Positions 21,702 to 33,189 of a DNA stretch of 64,000 bases are shown in pieces. The notes beneath the pieces are model-generated. The model ran no database searches. It was not told the origin of the DNA and saw only the letters and a list, made by a program, of their open reading frames with translations. Origin of the DNA: Diorhabda sublineata (Eukaryota > Arthropoda > Insecta > Coleoptera > Chrysomelidae); assembly GCF_026230105.1 (NCBI RefSeq), contig NC_079475.1:13098125-13162124 (forward strand), written 5' to 3'. How positions within the stretch are numbered: the first letter of the stretch is position 1; every line of letters begins with the position of its first letter. A program made the position numbers and the translations under genes.

Positions 21702-22290
21702 CTTACGAGGATGGTCTTAGAAGTACCTGCCTGACCTAGAGATAGAGGGAATGACAGCATATGTTTCCAGTTAAAAGAGGCCATGTTGTTTAGTATTTGT
21801 TTGGCAGCCATCATTAGTGAATACTTTTATTTGAAAGGCATTAACCCAATTAATACAGAAGCAGAACTAGATTCTAATCTGGGTGAGACTGCTTCTTCGT
21901 TATCAACAGTAAAATATTGGGTAGCAGAGTTTAAACAAGACCGTACGACCTCCCAAGACCGGCATCGCAGTGGTCAATCAAATGAGGTGACGACTCTAGA
22001 AATAATGAGGAAAATTCACAAAATGTTACTGGATGATCGTCGACTGAATTTGTGCGAGCTAACAGATACAGTAAGGATTCTAAAAAGTGCTGCACATCGC
22101 ATATTAACTGGAAATTTGCCCATGAGAGAGCTGTGCGCAAGATGGGTGCTGCATTTGCTCACAATGGAACAAAACGTCGTGAAGATGTTTCCATCGTATG
22201 TTTGGCAATGTTTCACAGAAATAAAGCCGTTTGGACGAAGCGTGGGTCCATCACTTTACACCCGAAACAAAATTTTTTAAAAATTAAGTT
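21702..22290 (+). pseudogene. Mariner transposase, N-terminal half
   Basis: A probable left terminus TTACGAGGATGGTCTTAGAA begins at about 21702. From 21783 the frame gives YFYLKGINPINTEAELDSNL, TVKYWVAEFKQDRTTSQD, HRSGQSNEVTT, then a second HTH region (LCELTDTVRILKSAAHRIL) and NLPMRELCARWVLHLLT. This matches the SETMAR/mariner DNA-binding half (YLKG.....I..ELD..LG...PS..TVK.WVAEFK.GR.S..D..RSGRP.EVTT). A frameshift near 22150-22200 leads to KRREDVSIVCLAMFHRNKAV and then the sequence loses similarity before the first catalytic D. The element is truncated at about 22290. Confidence 0.75.
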
Positions 22291-22700
22291 TTATATTATT
22301 GCTCCAGATCTTGAATCGAAGGTTAAAGGGACTAGGGTCAATATTTTGAACGTACGACATACATTATTATTAGAAATAAATGTAGGGTGATCCCATAAAA
22401 ATTGGGTAACGAATACTGAAAGATTGAGAAGTATGGCATAGAATTATAATCAATATAATACTTCTATACTTTCCAATTGCCGGATCTATTTCATCTTGCC
22501 GTCTGGTATGGAGTGTTAAAATATTAAAGAATGATTCGTCCACTTCTATAATTCGGAGACCCGCTCCATTGGCCTATAGTATTCCACCTTTATTTGAGAG
22601 CAGCAAAAACATTAATTGATTTTGACATAAATTTACTAAAAGTGGCATAACCTTATGTATTTGAATGACAAATGGCTCTCCTGTATTGAAAACTCTTAGT
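22291..22700. other. No recognisable feature
   Basis: About 400 bp. GTAGGGTGATCCCATAAAAA at 22382 resembles a MITE end of the TACAGGGTG type, without a partner. Confidence 0.3.
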
Positions 22701-23735
22701 ACAGGGTACAGCAGTCAATCCTGCATTTCTGAAATAGCCGTGGATACGTGGAGGAGTTGTCAAAGTTAGATGTTCTCCAATTCAAAGTTTGAAACAGTGG
22801 TCAAAGCACCGAGTATTTGCCGTGGAAGCGTTTTACCAAACCGGTAGCTATGCAGCAGCTCAGCGTCGTTTTCTTACTCTTTTTGAAGTTAAACACAATC
22901 ACCCAGTGGCTTGTGTAAATTTAATAAAACTGGCAGTTGGCAGAACTAGATCCGTTCGAACTTTTGAGAATGTTGAACGCGTGAGAATTGCTGTAGAAAG
23001 AAGCCCGCGAAGGTCAACGCGTCTGCAGAGAGTCGCTGTTGTAATAAAGGATCTTAAAGACTGATTTGCACCATCGACTTTACGTAATTCAAATAGTTCA
23101 GCAAGTATAGAACAAAAACGATTTTGCTCCCAATGGTAACTCTGAGACGAGGTACATTTTCATCTCTCGGGACAAACAAAACATTAGGTACTGGAGTGAT
23201 CAAATTTGTGAGTGCCATATCCTCATCGGTAATGAAAGACATATTTTTTCGAAAATGAACTAATTCGGAAATGTTAAGGTCATTTTTCATTCCTCAATTT
23301 CATCAATAAGGTGTGAATGATCAAACCTTAATAAAACAAAATAGAGCCACAAGCCACACAGCTTATTGAGATTTTCCCGAATCGTGTTATACAGCGAAAC
23401 GGAGCGATTCATTGGCCTCCCCATCCACCCAACATCATACCATGTGAGTTTTTCTTGTGGATGTTATGGGGATTCCTGAAAAGTGAAGTGTACGATGAAC
23501 GACCTCGTACAAGGAAAGAATTCTATTGGATATCTTGAAAATTCCTCAGGCCATGTGTCATAACGTGATGGACAATTAACGCCATCTGACTGATGTTTTT
23601 TTAAACGTTGATTAATCACAGTAACGTTTCGTCTATGTTTTTGAATACACAATGAAATTATATCAATATAATTTTGAAAAATGCATCCATTTATTTTTCA
23701 CAGTCATATCAATGCAGGATTGACTGTATTACAAC
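22701..23735 (+). mobile_element. DNA transposon with CAGTCAATCCTGCATT inverted ends and a decayed transposase
   Basis: The left end carries CAGTCAATCCTGCATT at 22712-22727. The exact reverse complement is at 23711-23726, so the element is about 1 kb. The transposase reads from 22789: WSKHRVFAVEAFYQTGSYAA, an HTH of DUF4817 type (consensus WS.E.RVFAVEAFF....S...TQR.FR). TFENVERVRIAVERSPRRST follows, then a HHRLYVIQIVQ trace. After a gap with no similarity come FPNRVIQRNGAIHWPPHPPN and PCEFFLW. The family has PLDFFLW with a catalytic D. This copy has E. The middle with the first two catalytic residues is missing or unreadable, and stops are frequent. It is an inactive but end-complete copy. 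Confidence 0.75.
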
Positions 23736-24309
23736 AGTGAAATCAAATTTATTTCAATACAGTTCCTTAAAATCGAATTATATGTTATTGTAAAAACAAA
23801 TTAAACTTATTTTTTTGTTCAACTTCCTACATGTCATTTTTTGCTAAATGGAGTTCCAAAATCTAAAACATAAATTTCTATTCGAATCCATCCCTGTTTC
23901 TCAACGAAATGAAATTCTTTTCACAGGAACAACCGATGACACCAGCGAAATTGTGAAATGGATATCACAGGAGTTTGATTACTTTGCTACCAGCAGTGAA
24001 AGAGGTTATATTTATTTATGGGTCTCACTCCAGTCCGACAGTAACGCTGCATTTAGTATTTGATATAACGAGCTCCCTTATACTCGTTCAATGTAGAGAC
24101 GTTTCTTTGTTAGTTATTAAATTTTCACTCTCAAACGTTTGCAATGAGATAGGACAAGGTGCTTTTATACAAAAGACAAAAATATTTAGACCAAAATGGT
24201 TTTCTATTATGAAATATAGTAATTTACTGCAAATTACTTCACCTATCCTCAAGCTCGAGGCAATTACTTTCCAAACTCCGGAATGTCTCACTTGATTTAA
24301 CATTGACGT
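23736..24309. other. No recognisable feature
   Basis: About 570 bp. Frames at 23848-24063 and 23975-24295 (plus) have no recognisable similarity. Confidence 0.3.
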
Positions 24310-24620
24310 GATACTTCATTTCAAATTATAATGAAGAATGTTTCTTAAGAGTATAATGCATTGAAGATGTCTAGGTGCTGTGTTTGGATTTTGGTCTGAA
24401 GCAAGGAAGGAGGTATCCACTGCAAATGTTGCGTACATCTCCATATATTAAATTAAATAGTGGCCAAGAACGCTACCTTGTGGAACTCCTGATTTGGTTA
24501 TAGTTCTGTGCATTCGATTTCATAGAATCTCTCCCTAAGGTTAGACTATGAATAGAATCTTTAAAAGCAAATCTACTTTCCCTTAAGCATTAAAAATGAT
24601 AAATATAAAATAACATTTAA
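24310..24620 (-). pseudogene. Jockey-type reverse transcriptase fragment
   Basis: The minus strand reads TKSGVPQGSVLGHYLI, stop, then YATFAVDTSLLASDQNPNTA. This is the RT block GVPQGSVLGPLLYNIY...ATFADDTALLA...P..A of Jockey/R1-like LINEs. The active site FADD has become FAVD, so the catalytic core is dead. Upstream, LRESRFAFKD is a weak trace of the preceding palm region. It differs from the relic at 17540-18170 in sequence, so it belongs to a second LINE family. Confidence 0.65.
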
Positions 24621-25119
24621 TAATTGAATCTATTTAATAAAACAAATTTGATAGGCATCCGTTTTAGGAATAATCTCTGTAAAATTAACTTAAAGTAATA
24701 GAAAAAACAGAATTACAAAAGATGAAGACATATTTTTTCAAAATATTATAGTTAAAACAACTGTTATTGCTTTCATTTGATAAATACATCGGAACGGCAG
24801 TTGGAAAAGCAGCCCTTATATCAACGGAAATAGAATAAAGATCAATCTGAAATAAAATGTGGCTACATCTAAAAATGCAGTCTAAGAATATTTCTTGTTT
24901 TCAATATCATTTTCCATTTCAACAATAACTCTGTGAACTTGTTCTGTAGTTTTGTATTATTGACAAAATTCAAATTTGTAATTGAGTATGAGTAGATTTC
25001 TCTTCTATTATTGGAGTCTCTTAACTATTAACTTTTCAATAGCTTTGGGTCTATTTAAACTTCATTATTTGGTTATGTTCCTGGTATCATTGTCATTTGA
25101 GCTATCTTCTGTCTGTCAG
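24621..25119. other. No recognisable feature
   Basis: About 500 bp of AT-rich DNA without coding signal. Confidence 0.35.
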
Positions 25120-25480
25120 TTCCATCAGGACGCACGCCAATTATTCTTTCAGAGCTTCAATAAACTCAAACTTGATCCTTTCCTTGCATATTTAATTCGT
25201 CACACTTTATTATCTTTTCTAATAAGTTTGAGTTATTTAAAATCATATTTAAAGTGTCAATACAAATATTTTGCGACCTTCTTGTTGTTCAAATATGAGG
25301 ATTTTCGCATGTTAAAATTTGCCTTACGCATTCTTTGTTAATTCCTATAGATTCAGCAGCCGCACGAATACTTAGCCGACGGTCAGATCAAAGATTACTT
25401 ACTTCTTCAACTTCTTCTCCGCCATCTTGAAAACCACTTGAAACTACGTGGATACTATAAACATTCTTTGCCATACACTT
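25120..25480 (-). pseudogene. Mariner transposase DNA-binding fragment
   Basis: On the minus strand: FKWFSR, frameshift, FQDGGEEVEEVSN, then DRRLS, frameshift, IRAAAESIGINKECVRQIL, then DTLNMILNNSNLLEKIIKCD. These match mariner blocks VF.WH.RF..GRE.VEDD...GRP, SDRRLSIR.IAE...I.KE.VRQIL and LL..I...P.FL..V.TGDESW. The last D of KIIKCD is at the position of the first catalytic aspartate. The rest of the core is lost. Confidence 0.5.
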
Positions 25481-27190
25481 GTTTCAGTTGCAGCTTGACC
25501 CAGTTTCATGTGAACTTTCCCAACAATCCGTTGCTTTCGTTCGTTTTTACGACGAAACAAAAAATAGCCTCTATACAAACGAGGTCCACAGCTACACTGA
25601 TTTATTTGAAGACACGGTAGACATTGGATCCGAAACAGTAGACTTTCGTAATCTGTTGTACTTACTAGTAATAAGAACATAACCTGGAGCTTTTCTTAGA
25701 TCGATTTCATTTAAAGCTAGCTTTTACCCGCGGCTTGCTCGCATCGAATCAATTAAACAAGTATCAGAAATCATTATAATAGAAAAGAACGAACTCTGTA
25801 TGTATATTAGAACCTGAGATATAGATTTTTGAATGTAGAAAAATGTCAAAAACCTACAAAAATCCATAACTCCACATTGAATGTCCGCGCCTAGCTCCTC
25901 TCCAACTCAACCGATTCAAGTGTTCAAAAACTCAAAAGAAGGAAGATGTTTCAGCGAGTGTTCTTAAACCAAAACGAAGTCTTTATCTTGAATAGAACCT
26001 GAGATATTGAGGATAGAACGTGGGTATGTGGAAAACTCCCATAAGTAATGTACAGGGGGATATCGCATTTGAGTATAACTTGAGAATGGTGAAAATTAGA
26101 TGAAATCCGATGGTTGATGGCTGATCTGTGCATCCATACCTTTCATTGAAAAAAAAATTAAGCAAATCGGTGGGGTAGAACGCCTGAACGGACTCGGAAT
26201 GGAAATCATCAATTTTTTTAATATAACTGTTTTTATTCGAGATTATTTATTATTTCTTCATGCTTTTTTGGTCATTTAAATTTTTTGTCTCTTATAAATT
26301 ATATTAATATCTATGGTTTTATAGTTTTTTTGTAACTAGTCCAAGCGATTAATCTTACTTGTTACCTTCTCCAGGTATTTTTGCATCGATTGATATTTGT
26401 TATCTATATTTTTAGTTCTCTTGATATTAAATTGGTGTAGCTATGTGTACGATTTCGTTGCCTTAGTCTCCTTTTCTCATTCATCTTTTCTTATACAAAT
26501 GGTGGACAATTCTCTTTATTCTTAGTGTTTGGGTGTACCTGAACAATTTAAATATTTATATTTGTTTTATTTAGTTTTTCTGTTTACATATATACTAGTT
26601 TATCGATTATGTTATATCTAGATTTGATGTTAGTGTGAGTTGCCTAATATAAATACCTCCATTCACTTAAAACTCTAAGAGGTCTTTAATCGGGTCAAAA
26701 AGCCAATTGATTCACCTGTAGATACAAATTTTGAGTCATTGTCGATTATAGCTGCTGAAAATTCATGTCCTTTTGAAATTGTGATTCCTACCTCAAATAC
26801 TATTTTTTGGTAATGAATTGAAAAAAAAATATTAAAAAATAGCTAAACTAATAATACTAGTACATCAAACAGTGCACTAGGAAAGGTTAAAACTACAAAG
26901 AAAACTCATGAAATTGAAAGGAAACTTAAGATGAATTGAACAACTGGACAATGAGTACCCAGTGGATATAACATTTTGAGAAAGAAAAATATGAAAGTTA
27001 GACAAATTAGGCAACAGTGGAGAGATTCTACAAATAAATCTACACAATCTACACAACCTTCAAAAATAGAAATTGTCAAAATAAATGATGAAACGGACAA
27101 TTCTATAAGTCTATATTAGTCCAAAGAAAACTTTTTTTTATCAAATTTAGAAATAAATGTTTGCATATAAATATGTCATAATGAAGGGTA
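25481..27190. other. No recognisable gene; weak internal similarity
   Basis: About 1.7 kb. Two stretches at 25806-25880 and 25985-26050 share TAGAACCTGAGATAT and a similar following order (GTAGAAAA/GTGGAAAA, then CATAA), suggesting an old local duplication. Otherwise I see nothing. Confidence 0.3.
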
Positions 27191-27401
27191 ATTTAAATCA
27201 TCACTTCGTTACCCTTGATCATATTCAGGTCGATTGGCGGTGTTCGATTGTCTTTGGCGGTCCGCCACTTTCTATTACGCGATTGCACTCACCAAACAAC
27301 CCAAAGGTCTTTGAACCGTTAATCAGCGAACGTATCGCATAATTATTAGCGCCATGGGGTCGAGTAGATCAGTCCGATGGAGAAAAGGGAGATATACTCA
27401 C

Positions 27402-27510
27402 GAGAGCTTGAATCGCAGTCGCCTGGGTCACGCACCCGTCAAAACAACTGACGATCAACGGAGAAGGCGACACGGAAATTGGAGAAATAATCAGTAGCGT
27501 AACAATGTTA
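27402..27510 (-). other. Candidate host exon (unassigned)
   Basis: On the minus strand an acceptor-like TATTTCAG precedes 27510 and a donor GTGAGTAT follows 27402. One frame is open through the 109 bp: NIVTLLIISPISVSPSPLIV, SCFDGCVTQATAIQAL. The surroundings from 27226 have clearly higher GC than the window average. I do not recognise the peptide. The plus strand also has a 47-codon frame here. No further exons are visible on either side. Confidence 0.25.
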
Positions 27511-28519
27511 CTGAAATATTACAACACTAATTTTTGAAAAAGTTATACATCTTTTTTTAGAACGTCACACTTAAACACCAAATATGTGGTAAAAAGCATT
27601 TGAAAGAGTTAGTAAAAGTTGTGAAAGGATAAGGAGGAAAGCAAATATGATATTTAGACGGAACTTGGATGAATGATGGCCATACCGTCTCCAAAATTTC
27701 AATACCACAATTTCTAAACAAATAATTATCCTCCGGCGGTTGCCTAAACATAGTCTAGAGGAGTCTCAGACAATATGATATTCACCAGGAGATTAGTTTC
27801 GAGTTTAAAGGGTGGATTATTTGAAAATAATAATTTACAAAGTTTTACAGAAGAGTTTTGACAAGCATCCAAGTTTTCTACGAGTTTTTTTCACTTACCT
27901 TAGTTTTAACCTTAATGTGTTGAAATCACGTTATTACTAAAAACCACCGTATCTCCAATAGCGTTTTTAACCGTTAGCTCCTCAAATCCTGTTAATACGA
28001 CGTATGTATATTGTATCAAAAAATATCTACATAATTTCAACTTTTTATCTGCCGTTGTTTATTGGAGAAGAAAACTATTTTCCTAAATAATACCATCACA
28101 AATATCCGAAGAACGTGACGTCCATAGATCTATTGGTTAATAATAACAGACTGACTCCCAATTGCAAGGAGAGAGACGTAATCCGCTGACCGGTTTAGAT
28201 CTTGTTGGAACTCTTCAGATAGGAATAATACCACCTCATTCAGAAGGTCTGATCCGAACTGGAAACAATATCAAAACCATAGCACAACTTAATTCGTCTG
28301 CCTAATTTTCTTGATTTACTAAGGGTGGCTATTAAAGCTTTATAGTTGCTTCTAGTTGCAAATATTATACGAGTGAGTTCAAAGTCACTAGCACTGTAAT
28401 TCCTTCTTCATTTATTTATTTCTTGACTAGAACTTCTCTTTGTACCTTCTGAAACATGTGATTTAACCGGATCATCCGCTTCTTTAGGTATAGAAAAACA
28501 TGAACTTCGCTATATATTA
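27511..28519. other. No recognisable feature
   Basis: About 1 kb of AT-rich DNA. Confidence 0.35.
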
Positions 28520-29181
28520 TTGATCTGAGTGAACAAGAAGAAATGATTGGGTGCCAAACAAGAACTGTACGGCGGATGACCCATCAATTCGATGTTTTGA
28601 CTATTCAAAAATGTTTTGGTTTGAACTGATGTGTGAGAGCTCGCCTTTTCGAGGTGGAGATTTTTCCGAACTGTTGACCGTTCTACGTTGCTCTAATAGA
28701 ACTGTGGGGACCGTTATTCCGAGGTTTTTCGTGCGCCATCAACCATCCTTGGATTTGGTTCGTTTTGACAGACCCATACAGTCGATTGTTGTTCAGTTTC
28801 GAGTTCCCTTGCACAGATCCATGATTCATCGACTGTCACGATCTTGTAGACTTCTTTTGAAGAATCGCGATTAAATTTGTTCAACATTTCTTTGCTTCAA
28901 TAGACACGATCTTTTTTAGGCGATATTCAATTCGTACCAATATTTTTGACAGCCAGATGTTCATACAATATTGAATTAATGCGAATGGAACTAATGCCTA
29001 AGTATGCCTCCATTTTACGAATATCACATGACATTATCTTGCAATATCGCCTCACGCACAGCATCGATGTTTTCTGGCCCAACAAACGTTTTGGGAAGAT
29101 CTCCACGAAATTCATCCTGTAGCGAAATGCGACCACGATTGAATTCAGTAACCAGCGGTGTCTTGCGATGTACTTCACCAT
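28520..29181 (-). pseudogene. Mariner (GGGTTGCTAC family) transposase, copy 3, cut by a satellite
   Basis: On the minus strand: MEAYLGISSIRINSILYEHL (second HTH), frameshift, a region matching ARVDWCKEML, SKEVYKIVTVDESWIYA, ELETEQQSTVW, then QNIELMGHPPYSSCLAPNH. The block order is that of the family DYREIEASLGIS..SIHKILHEHLAVKK...DVYKIVTGDESWIYAYEPETKQQS.VW...NIELMGHPPYSPDLAPNDFF. The first catalytic D (VDESW) is kept. The SPD is SSC and the final D is H. The N-terminal HTH has been replaced from 29182 by the 10-bp satellite. Confidence 0.7.
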
Positions 29182-29182
29182 A

Positions 29183-29690
29183 TGAAAATCATAGGAAATT
29201 ATAGAAAATCATAGAAAATCATAAAAAATCATAGAAAATCATAGAAAATCATAGAAAATCATAAAAAATCATAGAAAATCATAGTAAATAATAGAAAATA
29301 ATAGAAAATCATAGGAAATCATAAATAATCATAAAAAATCATAGAAAATCATAGAAAATCATAGGAAATCATATGAAATCATAGGAAATCATAGGAAATC
29401 ATAGGAAATCATAGGAAATCAAAGAAAATCATAGAAAATCATAGAAAATCATAGGAAATCATAGAAAATCATAGGAAATCATAGGAAATCATAGGAAATC
29501 ATAGAAAATCATAGGAAATCATAGGAAATCATAGGAAATCAAAGAAAATCATAGAAAATCATAGGAAATCATAGAAAATCATAGAAAATCATAGAAAATC
29601 ATAAAAAAATCATAGAAAATCATAGGAAATCATAGAAAATTATAGAAAATCATAGAAAATCATAGAAAACTATAAAAAACTATAGAAAAT
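29183..29690. repeat. 10-bp satellite (ATAGAAAATC), about 50 copies
   Basis: Tandem copies of ATAGAAAATC with common variants ATAGGAAATC and ATAAAAAATC fill about 508 bp. Variation is higher at the right end (ACTATAAAAAACTATAG). The left edge joins the mariner pseudogene directly, within sequence that already reads ATGAAAATCATAGG, so the unit may have been seeded from a similar word in the transposase gene. Confidence 0.95.
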
Positions 29691-30239
29691 GGTAGGAAAG
29701 AATTTCTGCTATATTTGGCTATGCCTTTTCTGATTATTTTTTTTCTTATAATCAAAAATTTTAGAATATTCTCACAAAATACCCCTACAGTCTTTGTAGT
29801 TGGCAGTTGTGTCCTCTACCAGATTTGTTTCCTAACCATACCAGTTCTGTTAGAAATTTTTTTCTATCAGTATTAACTTCACATGTTATCCATATGTTTA
29901 ATTCAGTTTTATTCCCTTACAATTCTGTTTTCACATTCAGTTTATGTCTCATTATCCACGTTCAAGCGCTTAAGTATCGGTATGCATATCTTTTTCCACA
30001 GACATTCTTCCGCACATGCGTCAATCATCACACACAGATAGATGACATCTATCGAACAAAGTTATCCATGGTTCGATATCTGTTAGCCTTCCTGAGATAA
30101 TCGCCACTTCCGGTATCTCTGGAAGTAAATGTTTCCGCATAAAATAGATATGATAAATCGATTTCTCGTATCATCAATAGTCTATGTATAGAGTTTCATG
30201 ATGATTGTCGTGGGGTGGCTTATCATACTTATGCCAAAA
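29691..30239. other. No recognisable feature
   Basis: About 550 bp. A 97-codon plus frame at 29807-30100 shows no known domain. Confidence 0.35.
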
Positions 30240-30357
30240 CGTTTGCAAATAGTCCAAACATAGAATTGATGGGTCATCTACTACAATCCTTTTTTACTAC
30301 TCAATGATTTCTTCTTGTTGTTATTTGTTTATCTCAAAACTGAAGTAGCAACGCTTA
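30240..30357 (+). mobile_element. 3' end of the GGGTTGCTAC mariner family, copy 4
   Basis: The plus strand encodes NIELMGH at about 30260, with a degenerate continuation to a FFLL block. The right inverted repeat TATCTCAAAACTGAAGTAGC (30330-30349) follows, then AACGCTTA. This is the same end as in copy 1 (4354-4382). No left end is present nearby. Confidence 0.6.
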
Positions 30358-32460
30358 TACCTGAGCAGAATAGAAAATGCCAGTTATAGGTCCAAAACAT
30401 CTGCATGTATTCTAATGATTTTATGAATGTTCATCGTTCAATTTTATACTTTTTTCATTATTCATAGCAATTTCCAACCTACGAATTCATTGAAGTCAAT
30501 ATTGAAACAATTCGATTTATATTGTTGAATAAAATAGCTGTTTAGAATAATAGTCATAAAAAAGAAAAATGTTTCAGACGGCTCCTTTTAAATTACTTCT
30601 ATGCATCAGTAAATATGCCATTAACAAAACTCCTATTCTTTGAAGTGAAGTAAAAGCCTTTAAAGATAATCGTAATAAAAATTGATTTTCTATAAAATCT
30701 ACTGTAGGCTAGTAGCGAATATCTTAGATCAGCTATTTTTCTTTTCTTTTTGGATAGAGACTTTCGTTGGATACTAAAGTTGCTAAAGTAAGCAGAAACA
30801 TTCCAGTTAAACAAAAATTCGACAAACAAAGTTATTCTTTATTATTTTGGCTGCAATAAATCGAAAGTTGTTCACGACTATGACAAATATAATCTACATT
30901 ATAAAGAAAACAATTATTTGGATTATTGAATCGTATTTACTACTTTGTTTTGGATAATTACTCCCAATTTTTGAATTGGTTTATGATACATCGTTTGAAA
31001 ATACATAATTTAATAAAGACCAAAATAGGTCGAAACATCAGTTGTTTACCAATCTATATACAACGGATTTCTCGATAATTCGGATGCTAGAATGTAAACA
31101 AACCAAGAAGCCTCCTTAGAATCGTCCCTATAGAAAGATGTCATGAAAGATATAATCAGCTTATAAAAACAATACAAAGAATTGCCGCCCTGTAAAAGAA
31201 TATCAGGTAACTACACGTTAATTACCTGGTTCATTCGGCAAAGCTAGCTTCTATTAATACAACAGGACTGGCTTCAGTGGACAAATTCGTAAGATTGAGT
31301 TATCAAATTAAAACTTACCAATCATAATTGAGACAGCTTACCTAAAACAGAAATAATCCAACATAAATTCGTCATTTAATCGTTAAAACAAACTTTGCCT
31401 GCAGTGCTTCTGGGTAGACTGAGTAGCCTAGTGGCCGGTCCCAAGCCCGAAAAAAAGAGGAAGGGATCGATTTGGGATTGTGTTCATCGACAATCTTCAA
31501 GGCAAAGGAAACCGATCTAACCTAACATAACCGATCGCATTCGAGGTAAAAGAAAATGCTTTTCAAGGACTACGGACCTTTTCACACTTCGATGATACGT
31601 TAATGTTTATTTGAAGAAAAAATGTAGCAGCTAATATTTAAAAGGATTAAAAAAGTTGGATTCATTCAGATCTTTTACAAGTTCGAGTGTAACCACGTGC
31701 GAAGGATACTTAGATAAAGTTTTATATTGATGATAGGACACTTGAAGTACTGTAGCTGACAGAAGTTCTAGTGAAATTTAATTTCTCATTTAGTTTCTTC
31801 CTATAAATATATCTTTTATTTTCTTATTCATAATGTAAATACCAGTTCCAATTTTTAAAATAATCCATATCTCTTTTATATTTCCTTTAGATTTCAACAG
31901 TATATTCAAAGTTTACAAAATGGATTCAATTTGCTCGGAAAACTTAGATTTGTTTACAAAATCGTTGAAAAGGTTTACTTTCTCGGTTTACGTTTGTTCG
32001 AAGATCTAAAATATCTCCAGTTCCTCTCTAGAGATCTAAATATTTCAGAGGAGATTGTCTCCATTCTGTTTTTAATTCGGAATAAAAATTTATTTTTACA
32101 TCAAAACATCAATTACATTTTCTATGAATGAACGTTTATTTTTGTGCTCTACATTGACACATTTTCATTAAAAACATTTTTAATTGAAAAACAATATTCA
32201 AAGCAAATGTTTATTTCAAAACCTAGCAATTTTTTTTTTAATTTTGCGAGTGAGTGACCAATAAAATGTACGGAGGATATACACAGATTACATATCTGAT
32301 GTCTTAAAGAAAAAAAAAACACTCGTGAGTAAAGGGTGTAATCGCAAATCACTGAACACGAAACTGTATTTTTCTCAGTAGAATCTTGAAGCTTATTTTA
32401 TTAGCTTCAAAATTAGATGAACTTTTTCTTGTTTTCACTGTCAAACAATACGTTATATTC
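30358..32460. other. Mostly featureless; two repeat-like patches
   Basis: ATAAAGACCAAAATAGGTCGAAAC at 31013-31036 resembles tail words seen beside Penelope-like and other insect repeats. The balanced-GC patch 31395-31530 contains GTAGCCTAGTGGCCGGTC, a weak match to a tRNA A-box as in SINEs, and ends in CTAACCTAACATAACC. Neither is secure. The rest is AT-rich and unassigned. Confidence 0.25.
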
Positions 32461-32501
32461 GGTAACCACCCTTTTTAGACTTGTGGGGAGTAACAGGCCC
32501 T

Positions 32502-32538
32502 TATAAAAGGTTATCTACCCTACCCACTACTATCAGTT
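32502..32538 (+). promoter_or_regulatory. TATA plus initiator core promoter upstream of a Tc1 relic
   Basis: TATAAAAG at 32502-32509 lies 33 bp before the A of an arthropod initiator ATCAGTTA (TCAGTT at 32533-32538). The start codon of the Tc1-like relic is 50 bp downstream at 32585. The spacing is at the long end of the usual 30-bp range. The arrangement suggests that this is the transposase promoter. Confidence 0.5.
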
Positions 32539-32584
32539 AGCGATCAAACGTCAACTGATACACAAACGAGAGTTCTACCTGAAA

Positions 32585-33060
32585 ATGGACACAACAAGGA
32601 ATAAAGCTGCTCAAGCAATCACCTTATTCCTACAAGGCAGGTTTGAGAGAGATCACTGATTCATTGTCAGCACATCGCTGAGGAATCTGGACCTCACTGG
32701 TGTTCAAATCTAAGAAGATATTAGAGAAATGTGGAAGTAGCTGTCAATCGCTGGATAGAAGATTAAGGTAGCTAACCTTCAGCCAAAAAGGCCAGCTACT
32801 GGCTCCAAATTGACCCTAATACTCCAAGCAGTCTGTCTACGATTTCCTAGAGAACACGTTAATTGGATGGAAACTGGCAATTACTGCCACTATAAATTGG
32901 CCAGCTCGTTGCCAAGGCTTAAATCCTTCCGAGCATTTATAATATGAACTTAAAAGAAAAGTTCGCGCTGGAAATTCTGCGCCAGCTACGAAATTGGAAA
33001 TTGGATAATATCCACCAAAATCGAGAAGTTACAGATTTGTTGGTAGAGACTTTTGACTAC
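32585..33060 (+). pseudogene. Tc1-like transposase relic with internal deletion
   Basis: The ATG at 32585 gives MDTTRNKAAQAITLFLQGRF, the N-terminal HTH start of a Tc1-type transposase (consensus ...R.QAI.LLQ.G.S...VA). It stops after 24 codons. Further on, after stops and frame changes, the C-terminal block reads NWPARCQGLNPSEHL, stop, YELKRKVRAGNSAPAT, matching DWPAQSPDLNPIE.LWDELKRRVRA. The glutamate of the DD34E triad is present (PSEHL). The SPD aspartate is lost (CQG). Total length is about 160 codons against the usual 340, so the centre is deleted. Confidence 0.65.
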
Positions 33061-33189
33061 GATTCTGCGATTGGCTACGATTTTTTCTCATGAAAAAAAA
33101 TTATATCATTTGAATCCGTCAAAATGATTATATAGGTAGTTCCCAGTGTAGATTCTCTACGAAGAGAAATTCCTATTCGATGAAACGTT

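Noticed and set aside
22016..22216. Minus-strand open frames over the mariner at 21.8-22.3 kb
   Set aside because: They are shadows of the plus-strand transposase, which carries clear HTH motifs.
31395..31530. tRNA gene or tRNA-derived SINE
   Set aside because: Only an A-box-like word is present; no B box, no cloverleaf and no terminator could be found.
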